The translations under genes and the position numbers were made by a program. Below, one piece after another: positions 1-6,846 of a stretch of DNA of 64,000 nucleotides. The notes under the pieces were generated by a model that was not told the origin of the DNA, ran no database searches, and saw only the letters and a program-made list of their open reading frames with translations. The stretch covers positions 1-64,000 of the forward strand of contig CAJMNM010000012.1 in assembly GCA_905214795.1 (NCBI GenBank), given 5' to 3'. Source of the DNA: an uncultured bacterium. Its GTDB lineage: Bacteria > Bacteroidota > Bacteroidia > Bacteroidales > Bacteroidaceae. The first letter of the stretch is position 1. Each line of letters begins with the position of its first letter.

Positions 1-53
1 GTCTTTTCCATAATGTTACCTTTTTTGTTGTAACGCTATTCCAGGACTAGACA
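1..53 (-). mobile_element. Probable left end of an insertion sequence (IS3-like), cut by the window edge
   Basis: Read on the minus strand, position 53 down to 1 begins TGTCTAGTCC, has a leader of about 40 bases and then an ATG at 11-9 followed by GAA AAG. A TG-starting end with a transposase frame opening about 40 bp inside is the usual layout of IS3-family left ends. Only three codons of the reading frame are visible, so the family is inferred from layout and not from protein sequence. It could instead be the start of an ordinary gene. Confidence 0.4.
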
Positions 54-60
54 TATATAT

Positions 61-95
61 AAAAAAAAGAGACATCAATTGATGTCTCTTTTTTT
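61..95. terminator. Bidirectional hairpin terminator after rplI
   Basis: A near-perfect palindrome: an A-run, the arm GAGACATCAA, its complement TTGATGTCTC and a T-run. It lies about 20 bp past the rplI stop and can terminate transcription from either side. Confidence 0.85.
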
Positions 96-115
96 ATATT
101 ATGTAAGAATGATTT

Positions 116-556
116 TTATTCAGCAACAACTTCAAATGGAATTTCAACAGAAACTTCCTTGTGGAGTTTTACTGTAGCTTTATATGAACCAACTTCTTTA
201 ACGTCTTTTACAACGATAATCTTACGGTCAATGTTAAAGCCTAATTTCTGTAATTCATCAGCAATCTGTAAGCTGTTTACAGAACCATAAATAACACCTG
301 TTGCACTGACTTTAGTAGCAATAGTCAGAGAAACTTCTGCCAATTTATCAGCCAAAGCCTGAGCTTCATTTTTAATCTTCTCAAGCTTGTGAGCTTTTTG
401 TTTTAATTCTTCTGCTAAAACTTTTTTTGCTGAGTCTGATGCAATAACACCTTTACCTGTTGGAATAAGGTAATTACGGCCGTATCCTGACTTTACGTTA
501 ACAATGTCATTCTTGTAACCTAAGCCTATTACGTCTTCTTTCAATATAATTTCCAT
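116..556 (-). CDS. rplI: 50S ribosomal protein L9
   Basis: L9 of the large ribosomal subunit, binding 23S rRNA near the L1 stalk. The 146-residue product has the typical bipartite structure: an N-terminal rRNA-binding domain opening MEIILKEDVIGLGYKND with the conserved GYGRNYLIP segment at about residues 24-32, a long Lys/Glu/Ala-rich connecting helix at about 40-75, and a C-terminal domain ending in IPFEVVAE. Length is close to the family norm (about 149). It is the last gene of rpsF-rpsR-rplI, and a strong AGGAGGA sits 7-13 bases upstream of the ATG. Transcription ends at the palindrome at 61-95. Confidence 0.97.
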   Translation of the reverse strand: MEIILKEDVIGLGYKNDIVNVKSGYGRNYLIPTGKGVIASDSAKKVLAEELKQKAHKLEKIKNEAQALADKLAEVSLTIATKVSATGVIYGSVNSLQIADELQKLGFNIDRKIIVVKDVKEVGSYKATVKLHKEVSVEIPFEVVAE

Positions 557-563
557 ACTTATT

Positions 564-570
564 CCTCCTT
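564..570 (-). promoter_or_regulatory. Shine-Dalgarno site of rplI
   Basis: AGGAGGA on the minus strand, 7 bases before the rplI ATG. Such strong sites are unusual in this phylum, where most genes lack them; in this window they stand out in the ribosomal protein operon. Confidence 0.8.
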
Positions 571-573
571 TGT

Positions 574-840
574 TTATTTCATCATGTCAGTTACGAATGG
601 CAGAAGTGCCAAGTGGCGTGCTCTTTTTACAGCTTGAGCTACGCGGCGCTGATACTTTAAAGAAGTTCCGGTGATACGGCGGGGAAGAATCTTACCCTGT
701 TCGTTCAAGAATTTCTTTAAGAATTCAGGATCTTTGTAGTCGATGTATTTAATGCCGCTCTTTTTAAAACGACAATATTTTTTCTTCTTTACGTCTACTG
801 TTGGCGGAGTTAAATATCTGATTTCTGATTGCTGTGCCAT
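574..840 (-). CDS. rpsR: 30S ribosomal protein S18
   Basis: S18 of the small-subunit platform, which pairs with S6 on 16S rRNA. The 88 residues show the family core: YIDYKDPEFLKKFL at about 32-45, GKILPRRITGTSLKYQRR at about 49-66 and an Arg/Lys-rich tail with RARHLALLPFV. It is somewhat longer than the 75-residue E. coli protein because of an N-terminal extension, common in this phylum. It lies 3 bp downstream of rpsF, and its Shine-Dalgarno lies inside the last codons of rpsF, so the two are probably translationally coupled. This fits the 1:1 S6:S18 pairing. Confidence 0.97.
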   Translation of the reverse strand: MAQQSEIRYLTPPTVDVKKKKYCRFKKSGIKYIDYKDPEFLKKFLNEQGKILPRRITGTSLKYQRRVAQAVKRARHLALLPFVTDMMK

Positions 841-843
841 AAT

Positions 844-1185
844 TTAGTCCTCCTTTTTTGTTTTATTGTTTCTTCTCTTTTCAGCATATTCTGCTGCGTA
901 CTTCTCTTGCTTTACTGTTAAATAACGAAGTACTTTTTCATCACGACGGAAGTTTACTTCCAATGTCTTAATAACTTCAGGCTGTGCCTTGAACTCCATA
1001 AGGATGTAGAAGCCTGTAGACTTCTTTTCAATAGCGTAAGCCAATTTCTTAAGGCCCCAGTTCTCTTCGTTGATAATCTCCGCACCGTTGTCGGTAAGAA
1101 TACCTCTGAACTTGTTGACCGCTTCCTTCATCTGATCGTCAGATAAAACGGGAGTTAAAATGAAAACGGTTTCGTATTGATTCAT
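844..1185 (-). CDS. rpsF: 30S ribosomal protein S6
   Basis: S6 of the small ribosomal subunit, partner of S18. The 113 residues begin MNQYETVFILTPVLSDDQ, carry the conserved WGLKKLAYAIEKKSTGFYILM block at about residues 43-63 and end in a charged KRRNNKTKKED tail. It is shorter than the E. coli protein because the acidic tail is missing, which is normal outside enterobacteria. It is the first gene of rpsF-rpsR-rplI and is preceded by a consensus Bacteroidota promoter at 1231-1261. No single-strand-binding-protein gene lies between rpsF and rpsR, unlike in many Proteobacteria and Firmicutes. Confidence 0.97.
   Translation of the reverse strand: MNQYETVFILTPVLSDDQMKEAVNKFRGILTDNGAEIINEENWGLKKLAYAIEKKSTGFYILMEFKAQPEVIKTLEVNFRRDEKVLRYLTVKQEKYAAEYAEKRRNNKTKKED
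848..854 (-). promoter_or_regulatory. Shine-Dalgarno site of rpsR inside the end of rpsF
   Basis: AGGAGGA overlaps the last sense codons (Lys-Glu-Asp) of rpsF and lies 7 bases before the rpsR ATG. This indicates translational coupling of S6 and S18. Confidence 0.75.
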
Positions 1186-1230
1186 AATACGTTAAATGAT
1201 TAATTAATAATTATTTTTAAAAATTCGCTG

Positions 1231-1261
1231 CAAAGTTACAACTTTTTTTTGATATACCAAA
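1231..1261 (-). promoter_or_regulatory. Promoter of the rpsF operon
   Basis: TTTG at 1261-1258, 19 bp, then TAACTTTG at 1238-1231 on the minus strand. This matches the Bacteroidota sigma-factor consensus (TTTG / TAnnTTTG) with ideal spacing. Confidence 0.8.
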
Positions 1262-1445
1262 CTTTTTCGTAGTTATGGAGGATTTTGAGGGTAAATATTT
1301 AGAGTCAAGTAGCCTTTTATGGCTTATTTTAATTGTAACAGGGAATTTTTATTATGAACTAATTTATATATCTTACTGTATTTCTGAACAAATTCTTAAT
1401 TAAACAAAAATATAAGACAATAATGAACATTTCAAAAAAATATCA

Positions 1446-1453
1446 TATCTTTG
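1446..1453 (+). promoter_or_regulatory. -7 box of the MarR gene
   Basis: TATCTTTG, 36 bp before the start codon; no good -33 TTTG is seen at the right spacing. The 304-bp gap 1186-1489 carries this box and the divergent rpsF promoter; nothing else was recognised there. Confidence 0.55.
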
Positions 1454-1489
1454 TAAGTTAAACAATAGTTCTAAAGAAAACTTATAATA

Positions 1490-1936
1490 ATGAGTGAGCA
1501 ATTCAATTTTGATATTAAACTTATCTTTGCCATATTAAATGGTAAGGTATCTGCCGCCATTAATAGAAAATTGTATCGTAATTTCAGGCAATATAATGTA
1601 GAAATTACTCCCGAGCAGTGGACTGTGTTACTTTATTTGTGGGAAAAAGACGGTGTCACTCAGCAGGAACTTTGTAATGCGACATTCAAAGATAAGCCAA
1701 GTATGACGAGGTTGATTGATAATATGGAACGTCAGAATTTGGTAGTGAGAATAGCAAGTAAAACAGACCGGCGTACTAATTTAATTCATTTGACAAAGAC
1801 TGGGCGTGATTTAGAAGAAAAATCCAGATATGTAGCAAATAAAACCCTAAAGGAAGCTTTGAGAGGATTAACTATAGAAGAGCTTAGTATAAGTCAAGAA
1901 GTGTTACGTAAGGTGTTTTCTAATGCAAAAAGTTGA
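1490..1936 (+). CDS. MarR-family transcriptional regulator
   Basis: A 148-residue winged-helix DNA-binding protein. Helix-turn-helix runs from about residue 42 (PEQWTVLLYLWEKDGVTQQEL) through the recognition helix DKPSMTRLIDNMER at 68-81, followed by the wing with the family signature KTDRRTNLIHLT at 91-102. N- and C-terminal helices (4-35 and 105-146) would form the dimer interface. MarR proteins usually repress nearby genes and release DNA on binding small phenolic ligands. No efflux pump or oxidoreductase lies beside it; the only downstream gene on the strand is a tiny membrane protein, so the regulon is unknown. Confidence 0.9.
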   Translation: MSEQFNFDIKLIFAILNGKVSAAINRKLYRNFRQYNVEITPEQWTVLLYLWEKDGVTQQELCNATFKDKPSMTRLIDNMERQNLVVRIASKTDRRTNLIHLTKTGRDLEEKSRYVANKTLKEALRGLTIEELSISQEVLRKVFSNAKS

Positions 1937-2040
1937 AAACAGAGAGACGGTTACTTTTTTTTGGAAAAATGTTTCTGTGTTTGAAGAATTATGCTTTAAT
2001 TTGTGGTATTAAAAATGAAAAATATAAAAATAGAAATACA

Positions 2041-2217
2041 ATGAATGGATTTTTGAAAAACTTGGGGCTTATCATGATCATTTTGGGAGCCATCGTTTTG
2101 TGTTTGAGTTATGCTTTGAACTGGGTGGATTACAATTGGGTAGATGGTACCGCCTTCTTGGTTATGATTTTGGGTCTCATCGTTCATATTATTATGAATA
2201 AACGCATTCAAGACTGA
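2041..2217 (+). CDS. Small two-helix membrane protein of unknown function
   Basis: A 58-residue product with two hydrophobic segments (about residues 7-23 and 36-50) joined by a short Trp-rich loop containing NWVDYNWVDG, and a basic tail (NKRIQD). The frame is open upstream to 1933, but the ATG at 2041 gives a clean membrane-protein start and is preferred; the upstream extension is Lys/Asn-rich and looks non-coding. It lies 104 bp after the MarR gene and ends before a bidirectional terminator. I do not recognise a named family. Confidence 0.65.
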   Translation: MNGFLKNLGLIMIILGAIVLCLSYALNWVDYNWVDGTAFLVMILGLIVHIIMNKRIQD

Positions 2218-2236
2218 ACAAAAACACAAGTAAATT

Positions 2237-2272
2237 AAAAAAAAATCCCGGATGAAAATCCGGGATTTTTTT
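2237..2272. terminator. Bidirectional terminator between the small membrane protein and the response regulator
   Basis: An A-run, arms TCCCGGAT and ATCCGGGA around a 4-base loop, and a T-run. It serves the convergent genes on both sides. Confidence 0.9.
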
Positions 2273-2320
2273 AATTTAGTCAGCTGTTTCTTATTAATAC
2301 TGTAACATAGCGATGTTTTC

Positions 2321-3022
2321 CTATTCGTCTTCTGTCGGTACAATTAGGCGATAACCTTTTCCGTGAACGTTATTAATTTCGATAGATGGATCGTCTTTTA
2401 AGTGTTTGCGTAATTTAGTTATATAGACATCCATGCTTCGTGCATTGAAATAATTATCGTCAATCCAGATTGTTTTTAAAGCCAGTTCACGTTGTAAAAC
2501 ATCGTTGGCATGAGCGCAAAGTAAAGATAGAAGTTCACTTTCCTTTGTGGTCAATTTTGTTTGTTTGTCGCCGATTGCCAGAATCTGACGTTGAGTGTCA
2601 AATGTGAATTTACCCAATTTATACATATTTGTTTCTTTTGTCTTTTTCCCTCTGACACGGCGTAAGATAGCTTCCATACGGAATACGAGTTCTTCCATAG
2701 AGAATGGTTTAGTGATGTAATCATCTGCACCAATTTTAAATCCATCGAAGATATCTTCTTTCAGATTCTTTGCAGTAAGGAATATGATAGGAACTTCTGT
2801 ATTAATTTGGCGTATTTCCTGAGCAAGGGCGAATCCGTCCTTTTTGGGCATCATTACGTCCAAAACGCACATGTCATATTTGTTTTTCAAGAATGCTTTA
2901 TAACCGGCGTCACCATCAGGATATAATTCAGCTTCGTATCCTTTTGCTTGCAGATATTCTCTCAATAACATGCCTAGACTTTCATCGTCTTCGCATAATA
3001 ATATTCTCAATTTGTCTTCCAT
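2321..3022 (-). CDS. rprY: OmpR-family response regulator (RprY-like)
   Basis: A cytoplasmic DNA-binding response regulator of 233 residues. The receiver domain (about 5-120) has the acidic pair ED(D) at 11-13, phospho-acceptor Asp55 in CVLDVMMPKKDG, and the conserved Lys105 in ITKPF. The C-terminal winged helix (about 135-228) has TTKESELLSLLC and VDVYITKLRKHL-like signatures (MDVYITKLRKHLKDD) typical of Trans_reg_C. It starts 6 bp after the histidine kinase stop, so the two form one operon. Length, order and sequence resemble the RprX/RprY pair of Bacteroides fragilis, which was linked to tetQ expression; the symbol rests on that resemblance. Confidence 0.9.
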   Translation of the reverse strand: MEDKLRILLCEDDESLGMLLREYLQAKGYEAELYPDGDAGYKAFLKNKYDMCVLDVMMPKKDGFALAQEIRQINTEVPIIFLTAKNLKEDIFDGFKIGADDYITKPFSMEELVFRMEAILRRVRGKKTKETNMYKLGKFTFDTQRQILAIGDKQTKLTTKESELLSLLCAHANDVLQRELALKTIWIDDNYFNARSMDVYITKLRKHLKDDPSIEINNVHGKGYRLIVPTEDE

Positions 3023-3028
3023 AAGTAA

Positions 3029-4564
3029 TTAATTATTTAGTGTGAATAATGTTATAATGAATTTAGTTCCATGTCCGTATTCGCTTTCAGCACGAATAGT
3101 TCCTTTTTGTAGACTTACAATTTTTTTAACATAAGCAAGACCGAGTCCGAAACCTTTAACATCATGCTTGTTTCCGGTGTGTACACGGTAAAATTTTTCA
3201 AAGATTCGTTTCAAATCATCCTTTTGGATACCAATACCATTATCTTCTATGGATATATTGATTTTGTTACCAGTATTCCATGTCCTGACTGTTAGTTGCA
3301 GATCTGTATCATCACGTTTATATTTCACTGCGTTGTCCATGAGGTTGAATATGACATTAGTAAAATGCATCTCGTCAACATATATCATGGATTTTTTAGC
3401 CTGAAGGTCAGATATAATTTGTCCTCCATTTTGTGAAACTTTTAGTGTGAAGGTTTTTATAACTCCTTCTATTAATGTATTAGCATCGAGTTCCTTTTGC
3501 TTAAAGGCAATGTTATCGCGATCATACAGTGACATTTGTAGAACCTTTTCTACCTGAAAGCGTAAGCGCTTGGTCTCATCGTTTATTACGCGGGATAGAT
3601 TTTCATACATCGCTTCACTCTTGGTAATTGATTTGTCATTCAACATTTGAGCCGCTAAAGAGATAGAAGATATAGGGGTCTTAAATTCATGAGTCATATT
3701 GTTGATGAAATCATTTTTCATTTCGGTTATTTTCTTTTGTCTGAATATGACATATATAGTAAATACAAATGTCACGAATAATATGATGGTAAATGCTAAA
3801 GCCGGAATCATCATGCGTGCGGTTCCTAACAGGTAAGTATTCATATCTGGGAAATGTATTTTGACAATTCCCATTTTATTGGATGGGTCGTTGCGGAACA
3901 GTACTTGTGAGTAAGAATAGTATTCTCCTTTTTCTTCATAATCTGGACAGCGATAAACTTCACGTCCGTCACTTGTTGAAACAGTGAAATGATAAGGAAT
4001 ACTGATACCGTTATTTTCAAGTGCATATCTGATATCTTGATCTAAAAGCTTGAAGTTGATACGTTCTTCTAAGGGCTTATCACTGGCTGTGTATAAAATA
4101 CTATAAACGACTTCATCCAAAAGGCCTTTTTGATATACGTATGCGTTCTTTACATATTCCTGAAAATTCTTTGATGCCTCAGAAATAGAATTTGAGCTTT
4201 TTAGACGTAATACTTTTGGTATGGCGGAAGGATGTTTTACATGAGTCTGTAATTCAAAACTTGCGGTATTACCTTGTATGCTGTATTTGGTTGTCTGAGA
4301 AATGATTTTTTTTGTATCCAATTTTTCAGGAGTAGAATCGCGCTTGTCAAGTAAAGCCTCATTTGCAACTTTCTCCAAATAACGGAAGGTTTCATTCTGC
4401 TCTAAATTACGTGAGGCTTGATCCAGACTACGTATGACAGATTCGTCAAATTGCTCTTTGCGCATTTTGATCATCTGATTTATATATTGCATCTGAATAA
4501 AAAGGAGTCCTAAAAATGAGACACCTATAATGATGCTGACGATTATAATAGTTATTTTTTTCAT
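3029..4564 (-). CDS. rprX: Sensor histidine kinase (RprX-like)
   Basis: An inner-membrane sensor kinase of 511 residues. It has TM1 at about 4-25, a periplasmic sensor region at about 26-250 with no recognised ligand fold, TM2 at about 251-274, a HisKA helix with phospho-acceptor His292 in NNMTHEFKTPISS, and a HATPase domain with N-box NLMDNAVKY (Asn411), EDNGIGI (Asp441) and the GFGLGLAY loop at 471-478. The frame is open 37 codons further upstream, but the ATG at 4564 puts a standard signal anchor (MKKITIIIVSIII) at the N-terminus and is chosen. It is cotranscribed with the downstream regulator. The signal is unknown. Confidence 0.9.
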   Translation of the reverse strand: MKKITIIIVSIIIGVSFLGLLFIQMQYINQMIKMRKEQFDESVIRSLDQASRNLEQNETFRYLEKVANEALLDKRDSTPEKLDTKKIISQTTKYSIQGNTASFELQTHVKHPSAIPKVLRLKSSNSISEASKNFQEYVKNAYVYQKGLLDEVVYSILYTASDKPLEERINFKLLDQDIRYALENNGISIPYHFTVSTSDGREVYRCPDYEEKGEYYSYSQVLFRNDPSNKMGIVKIHFPDMNTYLLGTARMMIPALAFTIILFVTFVFTIYVIFRQKKITEMKNDFINNMTHEFKTPISSISLAAQMLNDKSITKSEAMYENLSRVINDETKRLRFQVEKVLQMSLYDRDNIAFKQKELDANTLIEGVIKTFTLKVSQNGGQIISDLQAKKSMIYVDEMHFTNVIFNLMDNAVKYKRDDTDLQLTVRTWNTGNKINISIEDNGIGIQKDDLKRIFEKFYRVHTGNKHDVKGFGLGLAYVKKIVSLQKGTIRAESEYGHGTKFIITLFTLNN

Positions 4565-4857
4565 GTGAGCAAATATAACAAACCACCTTGAATTATAAAG
4601 ATATAAAAATGAAAAACATATGTTTTTTTTAACATGATTAACTGTTTGAAACATCGAAATGTATAATATGAGCATTTATTGCTCTTCTTTTCTTAAAATG
4701 AGGGGTGCTGTTAAATCATATAGAATATGAATTAAGATTTGTGTGTGATAAATGAAATTGGCATCTTAAATATTTTACCGTGAGTTCGATATAAAATCAT
4801 AAAATCGCTTCTGTTAAGTTAAACAACCACGTAGTATATCAACCGTTTAAAGTTTAC
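4565..4857. other. Intergenic region upstream of the kinase operon
   Basis: AT-rich and without a supported gene. On the minus strand a TATATTTG lies only 5 bases before the kinase ATG, too close for a normal leader, so I do not call a promoter. Nothing else was recognised up to repeat copy A. Confidence 0.5.
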
Positions 4858-4910
4858 AAAAAAAAGTCCTTCACCCCTTCACAAATCCATGTAACACGCT
4901 TATTGTCAGT

Positions 4911-4947
4911 GTGAAGGATGTGAAGGATTATCCTTCACATCCTTCAC
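4911..4947. repeat. Perfect 37-bp palindrome inside repeat copy A
   Basis: Two 18-bp arms around a single T at 4929. Each arm is two GTGAAGGAT-type units, so the palindrome is two direct units facing their complements. Copy C has a shortened version at about 50194-50223. Confidence 0.9.
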
Positions 4948-5069
4948 GCAGCGGTTTAAATCCGTCTTTTGCTCATTTCAGAGAACCAACTGGTCTGATA
5001 AGTCAGAAAAAGAGAGAGGGCAGTCTGTATTCATTAAGAATTTCTGACAAAAACGATACGAAAGAAACC

Positions 5070-5200
5070 GTAACCGTGCAGAAAAATGTTTGGTTACGGT
5101 AACGGGCATCACCGTAACCGTGCGGAAAAAAAATTGTAAAGTGCAGGATTGAATCCGTAACCGTACGGAAAAAAACTCGTAACCGTATGCGTTTGAAACA
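5070..5200. repeat. 22-bp periodic array in copy A
   Basis: Units starting at 5070, 5092 (inverted), 5114, 5136 (degenerate, GTAAAGTGCAGG), 5157 and 5179. The consensus is GTAACCGTGCGGAAAAA followed by a few variable bases. Steps are 22, 22, 22, 21 and 22 bp, about two helical turns. Confidence 0.85.
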
Positions 5201-5350
5201 AATTCGCCGGATGTGAAGGACCGGTGAAGGAAATGTGAAGGATAGTCATTCACACTTAACATTCTGTCTTTCTGCTATTTGAATGGCTTTGTGAAGGAGT
5301 AAGGCCGAAAAGCGAAAAAATACCCTTATAGGGAAAACGCATGGGCGCGC

Positions 5351-5633
5351 GTACGTAATATTAGCCTTTCTTTAAAGATTCAATTTTTGCTTTTATTTCA
5401 CGTCGTTTTATGGTGCTTATTTTAAATATAATGTGTGAGTGAGGTTCTCGAATGAGGTAAAAGTGGCGTGGAGGATTGAAGTGACGTATATTTGTATGGT
5501 TGTGTAATTGTTCTAAGAACTTATAAAAAGGAAATATGATGGGGTATTCTGTTGGAACGATAATTCAACAGGTATTCATAGCAGATTGTTTGCCTGTTAT
5601 ATGGAAAGTCTCATAGAATGATTGATGGGTGGA
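5351..5633. other. Intergenic region between repeat A and the acyltransferase gene
   Basis: AT-rich. A frame of 26 codons starting at 5536, with a TATATTTG box at 5487-5494, is the only candidate and is not called. No terminator with a clear stem was found for the acyltransferase gene. Confidence 0.4.
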
Positions 5634-6626
5634 TTAATTGCTAAGAAATCTTTTCCCGTATATAATATTTGAGATCTTTGTTAAGTCTAATAAGTAGGCT
5701 AAAATGAATGACCCTATTAAAACAAATGTAACAGCGAATATCATAAACAGGATGGATGTAGGGTCAAAAGAAAATAACGGTATAAAGAATTTTGATAGCA
5801 TTGTAAAAATAGGTGAAAAAAGCAAAATGACAAAAGTATGTCTTCCTATATATAATAGAAAACGTGGCGTTGTAATTTTATTAAATATAAAAAGTAATGT
5901 GGAAAGGCAAAAATAAACAATAAGCAGACCATTGATTGTTGTGCGTTCATAGTTGGTAGGATTATAGATAAGTAGGATTAATGGAAGCACAATTATATAG
6001 GAACGGTTGTAAAGAACTTTTAATATATCAATGTTGAACACTTTTAATGTAGCGCCAAAGAGATAATAAATAGCATTGGAAAAAGACAGTAGTCCGATGA
6101 AAGGATGTGATAAAATGAAAAGAAATGATCCTGTAATGAATATTCCTATGTAACGTTTGTCCCTGGATTTATTGATGTCTTTTTCTATGTATGTAGATAT
6201 TTTATGTGGTTTGTAGATAATATTTATAAGTTTGAATGTGGTATAGTATATGATTTCACAGAGAATTAGTGTGTGTATGAACCAGTATGGACCAATAGGA
6301 TGCAATAATAATTTGTCGAGAAAAAGACAGGCGTCAAGTGTGTTTATATGTTCTCTGATTGGAAGAATAGATGCCATGATGATGTAGCAGGATTCCATGA
6401 TGAGATATGGTAGAGCCATGTTACGAAGTGATATCATGAACTTTCTGGTTTCTTTTAATCTGTTTGTAAGATATCCGGATAACAATAAAAAACCTGGCAT
6501 ATGAAATGTATAGACAAAACGTTTCAGTTCTGGATATTTATCGCCGAAACAGACAAGATGGAACATGACCATAAATATAATCAGTATGCATTTAAGGAAA
6601 TCCAGTTCGTTGATTCTTTTTGACAT
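5634..6626 (-). CDS. Acyltransferase family 3 membrane protein
   Basis: A 330-residue integral membrane protein of the acyltransferase-3 type, which transfers acetyl or similar groups to cell-surface sugars. The N-terminus INELDFLKCILIIFMVMFHL carries the family's conserved His in TM1, followed by FHMPGFLLLSGYL at about 43-55 and PYWFIHTLILCEII at about 112-125. About ten hydrophobic helices fill the rest. It resembles the fucose O-acetylase (NolL/YcfT-like) subgroup. Unusually AT-rich codons and its position beside repeat copy A, without a polysaccharide cluster, suggest accessory status. The acceptor cannot be inferred. Confidence 0.85.
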   Translation of the reverse strand: MSKRINELDFLKCILIIFMVMFHLVCFGDKYPELKRFVYTFHMPGFLLLSGYLTNRLKETRKFMISLRNMALPYLIMESCYIIMASILPIREHINTLDACLFLDKLLLHPIGPYWFIHTLILCEIIYYTTFKLINIIYKPHKISTYIEKDINKSRDKRYIGIFITGSFLFILSHPFIGLLSFSNAIYYLFGATLKVFNIDILKVLYNRSYIIVLPLILLIYNPTNYERTTINGLLIVYFCLSTLLFIFNKITTPRFLLYIGRHTFVILLFSPIFTMLSKFFIPLFSFDPTSILFMIFAVTFVLIGSFILAYLLDLTKISNIIYGKRFLSN

Positions 6627-6646
6627 AATGGATAATTTTAATTCTG

Positions 6647-6678
6647 CAAATTTAACATAAACTTGTTATAAAGCCAAA
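6647..6678 (-). promoter_or_regulatory. Promoter of the acyltransferase gene
   Basis: TTTG at 6678-6675, 20 bp, TAAATTTG at 6654-6647, giving a 5' leader of about 13-20 bases. Confidence 0.7.
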
Positions 6679-6803
6679 AACAGTTTTTGTTTATCGGGTA
6701 TTTAATGTCTGTGTGTAGGCTTAAGTTTTCTGTTATGAGAATGATTATTAAAGGTAGAGAATGATTTGTTATTTAAAAAATAGGCCGTTTGACGAAGTTT
6801 TAT

Positions 6804-6811
6804 TATTTTTG
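6804..6811 (+). promoter_or_regulatory. -7 box of purL
   Basis: TATTTTTG, 35 bp before the purL ATG. The nearest TTTG (6788-6791) is only 12 bp upstream, so the -33 element is not certain. Confidence 0.5.
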
Positions 6812-6846
6812 CAGTCAAAGTAATTATCTAATCCTTTATAGATTGT

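Larger units (their letters stand above)
4858..5350 (-). repeat. Intergenic repeat element, copy A (about 0.5 kb)
   Basis: Copy A is the reverse complement of copy C over nearly its whole length, and related to the more diverged copy B at 25524-26084. On the plus strand it starts GTCCTTCACCCCTTCAC, contains the 37-bp palindrome at 4911-4947, then a 22-bp periodic GTAACCGT array at 5070-5200, then several GTGAAGG units, and ends with GTGAAGGAGTAAGGCC and a GC-rich cap running to GCGCGC. The termini are rough inverted repeats (CCTTCACCCCTTCAC against CCTTACTCCTTCAC). The short reading frames inside do not stay in register with those of copy C, so it is judged non-coding. Confidence 0.85.

Noticed and set aside
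4564..4675. Upstream 37-codon extension of the histidine kinase
   Set aside because: It would place about 37 residues before the signal-anchor helix; the ATG at 4564 gives a standard membrane N-terminus.
5070..5200. Periodic array considered as a CRISPR
   Set aside because: The period is 22 bp with motif plus short spacer, units occur in both orientations, and there are no unique 30-40 bp spacers or cas genes.
5536..5616. Short frame of 26 codons preceded by TATATTTG
   Set aside because: No recognisable product, a poor ribosome site and no -33 element; too short to support.
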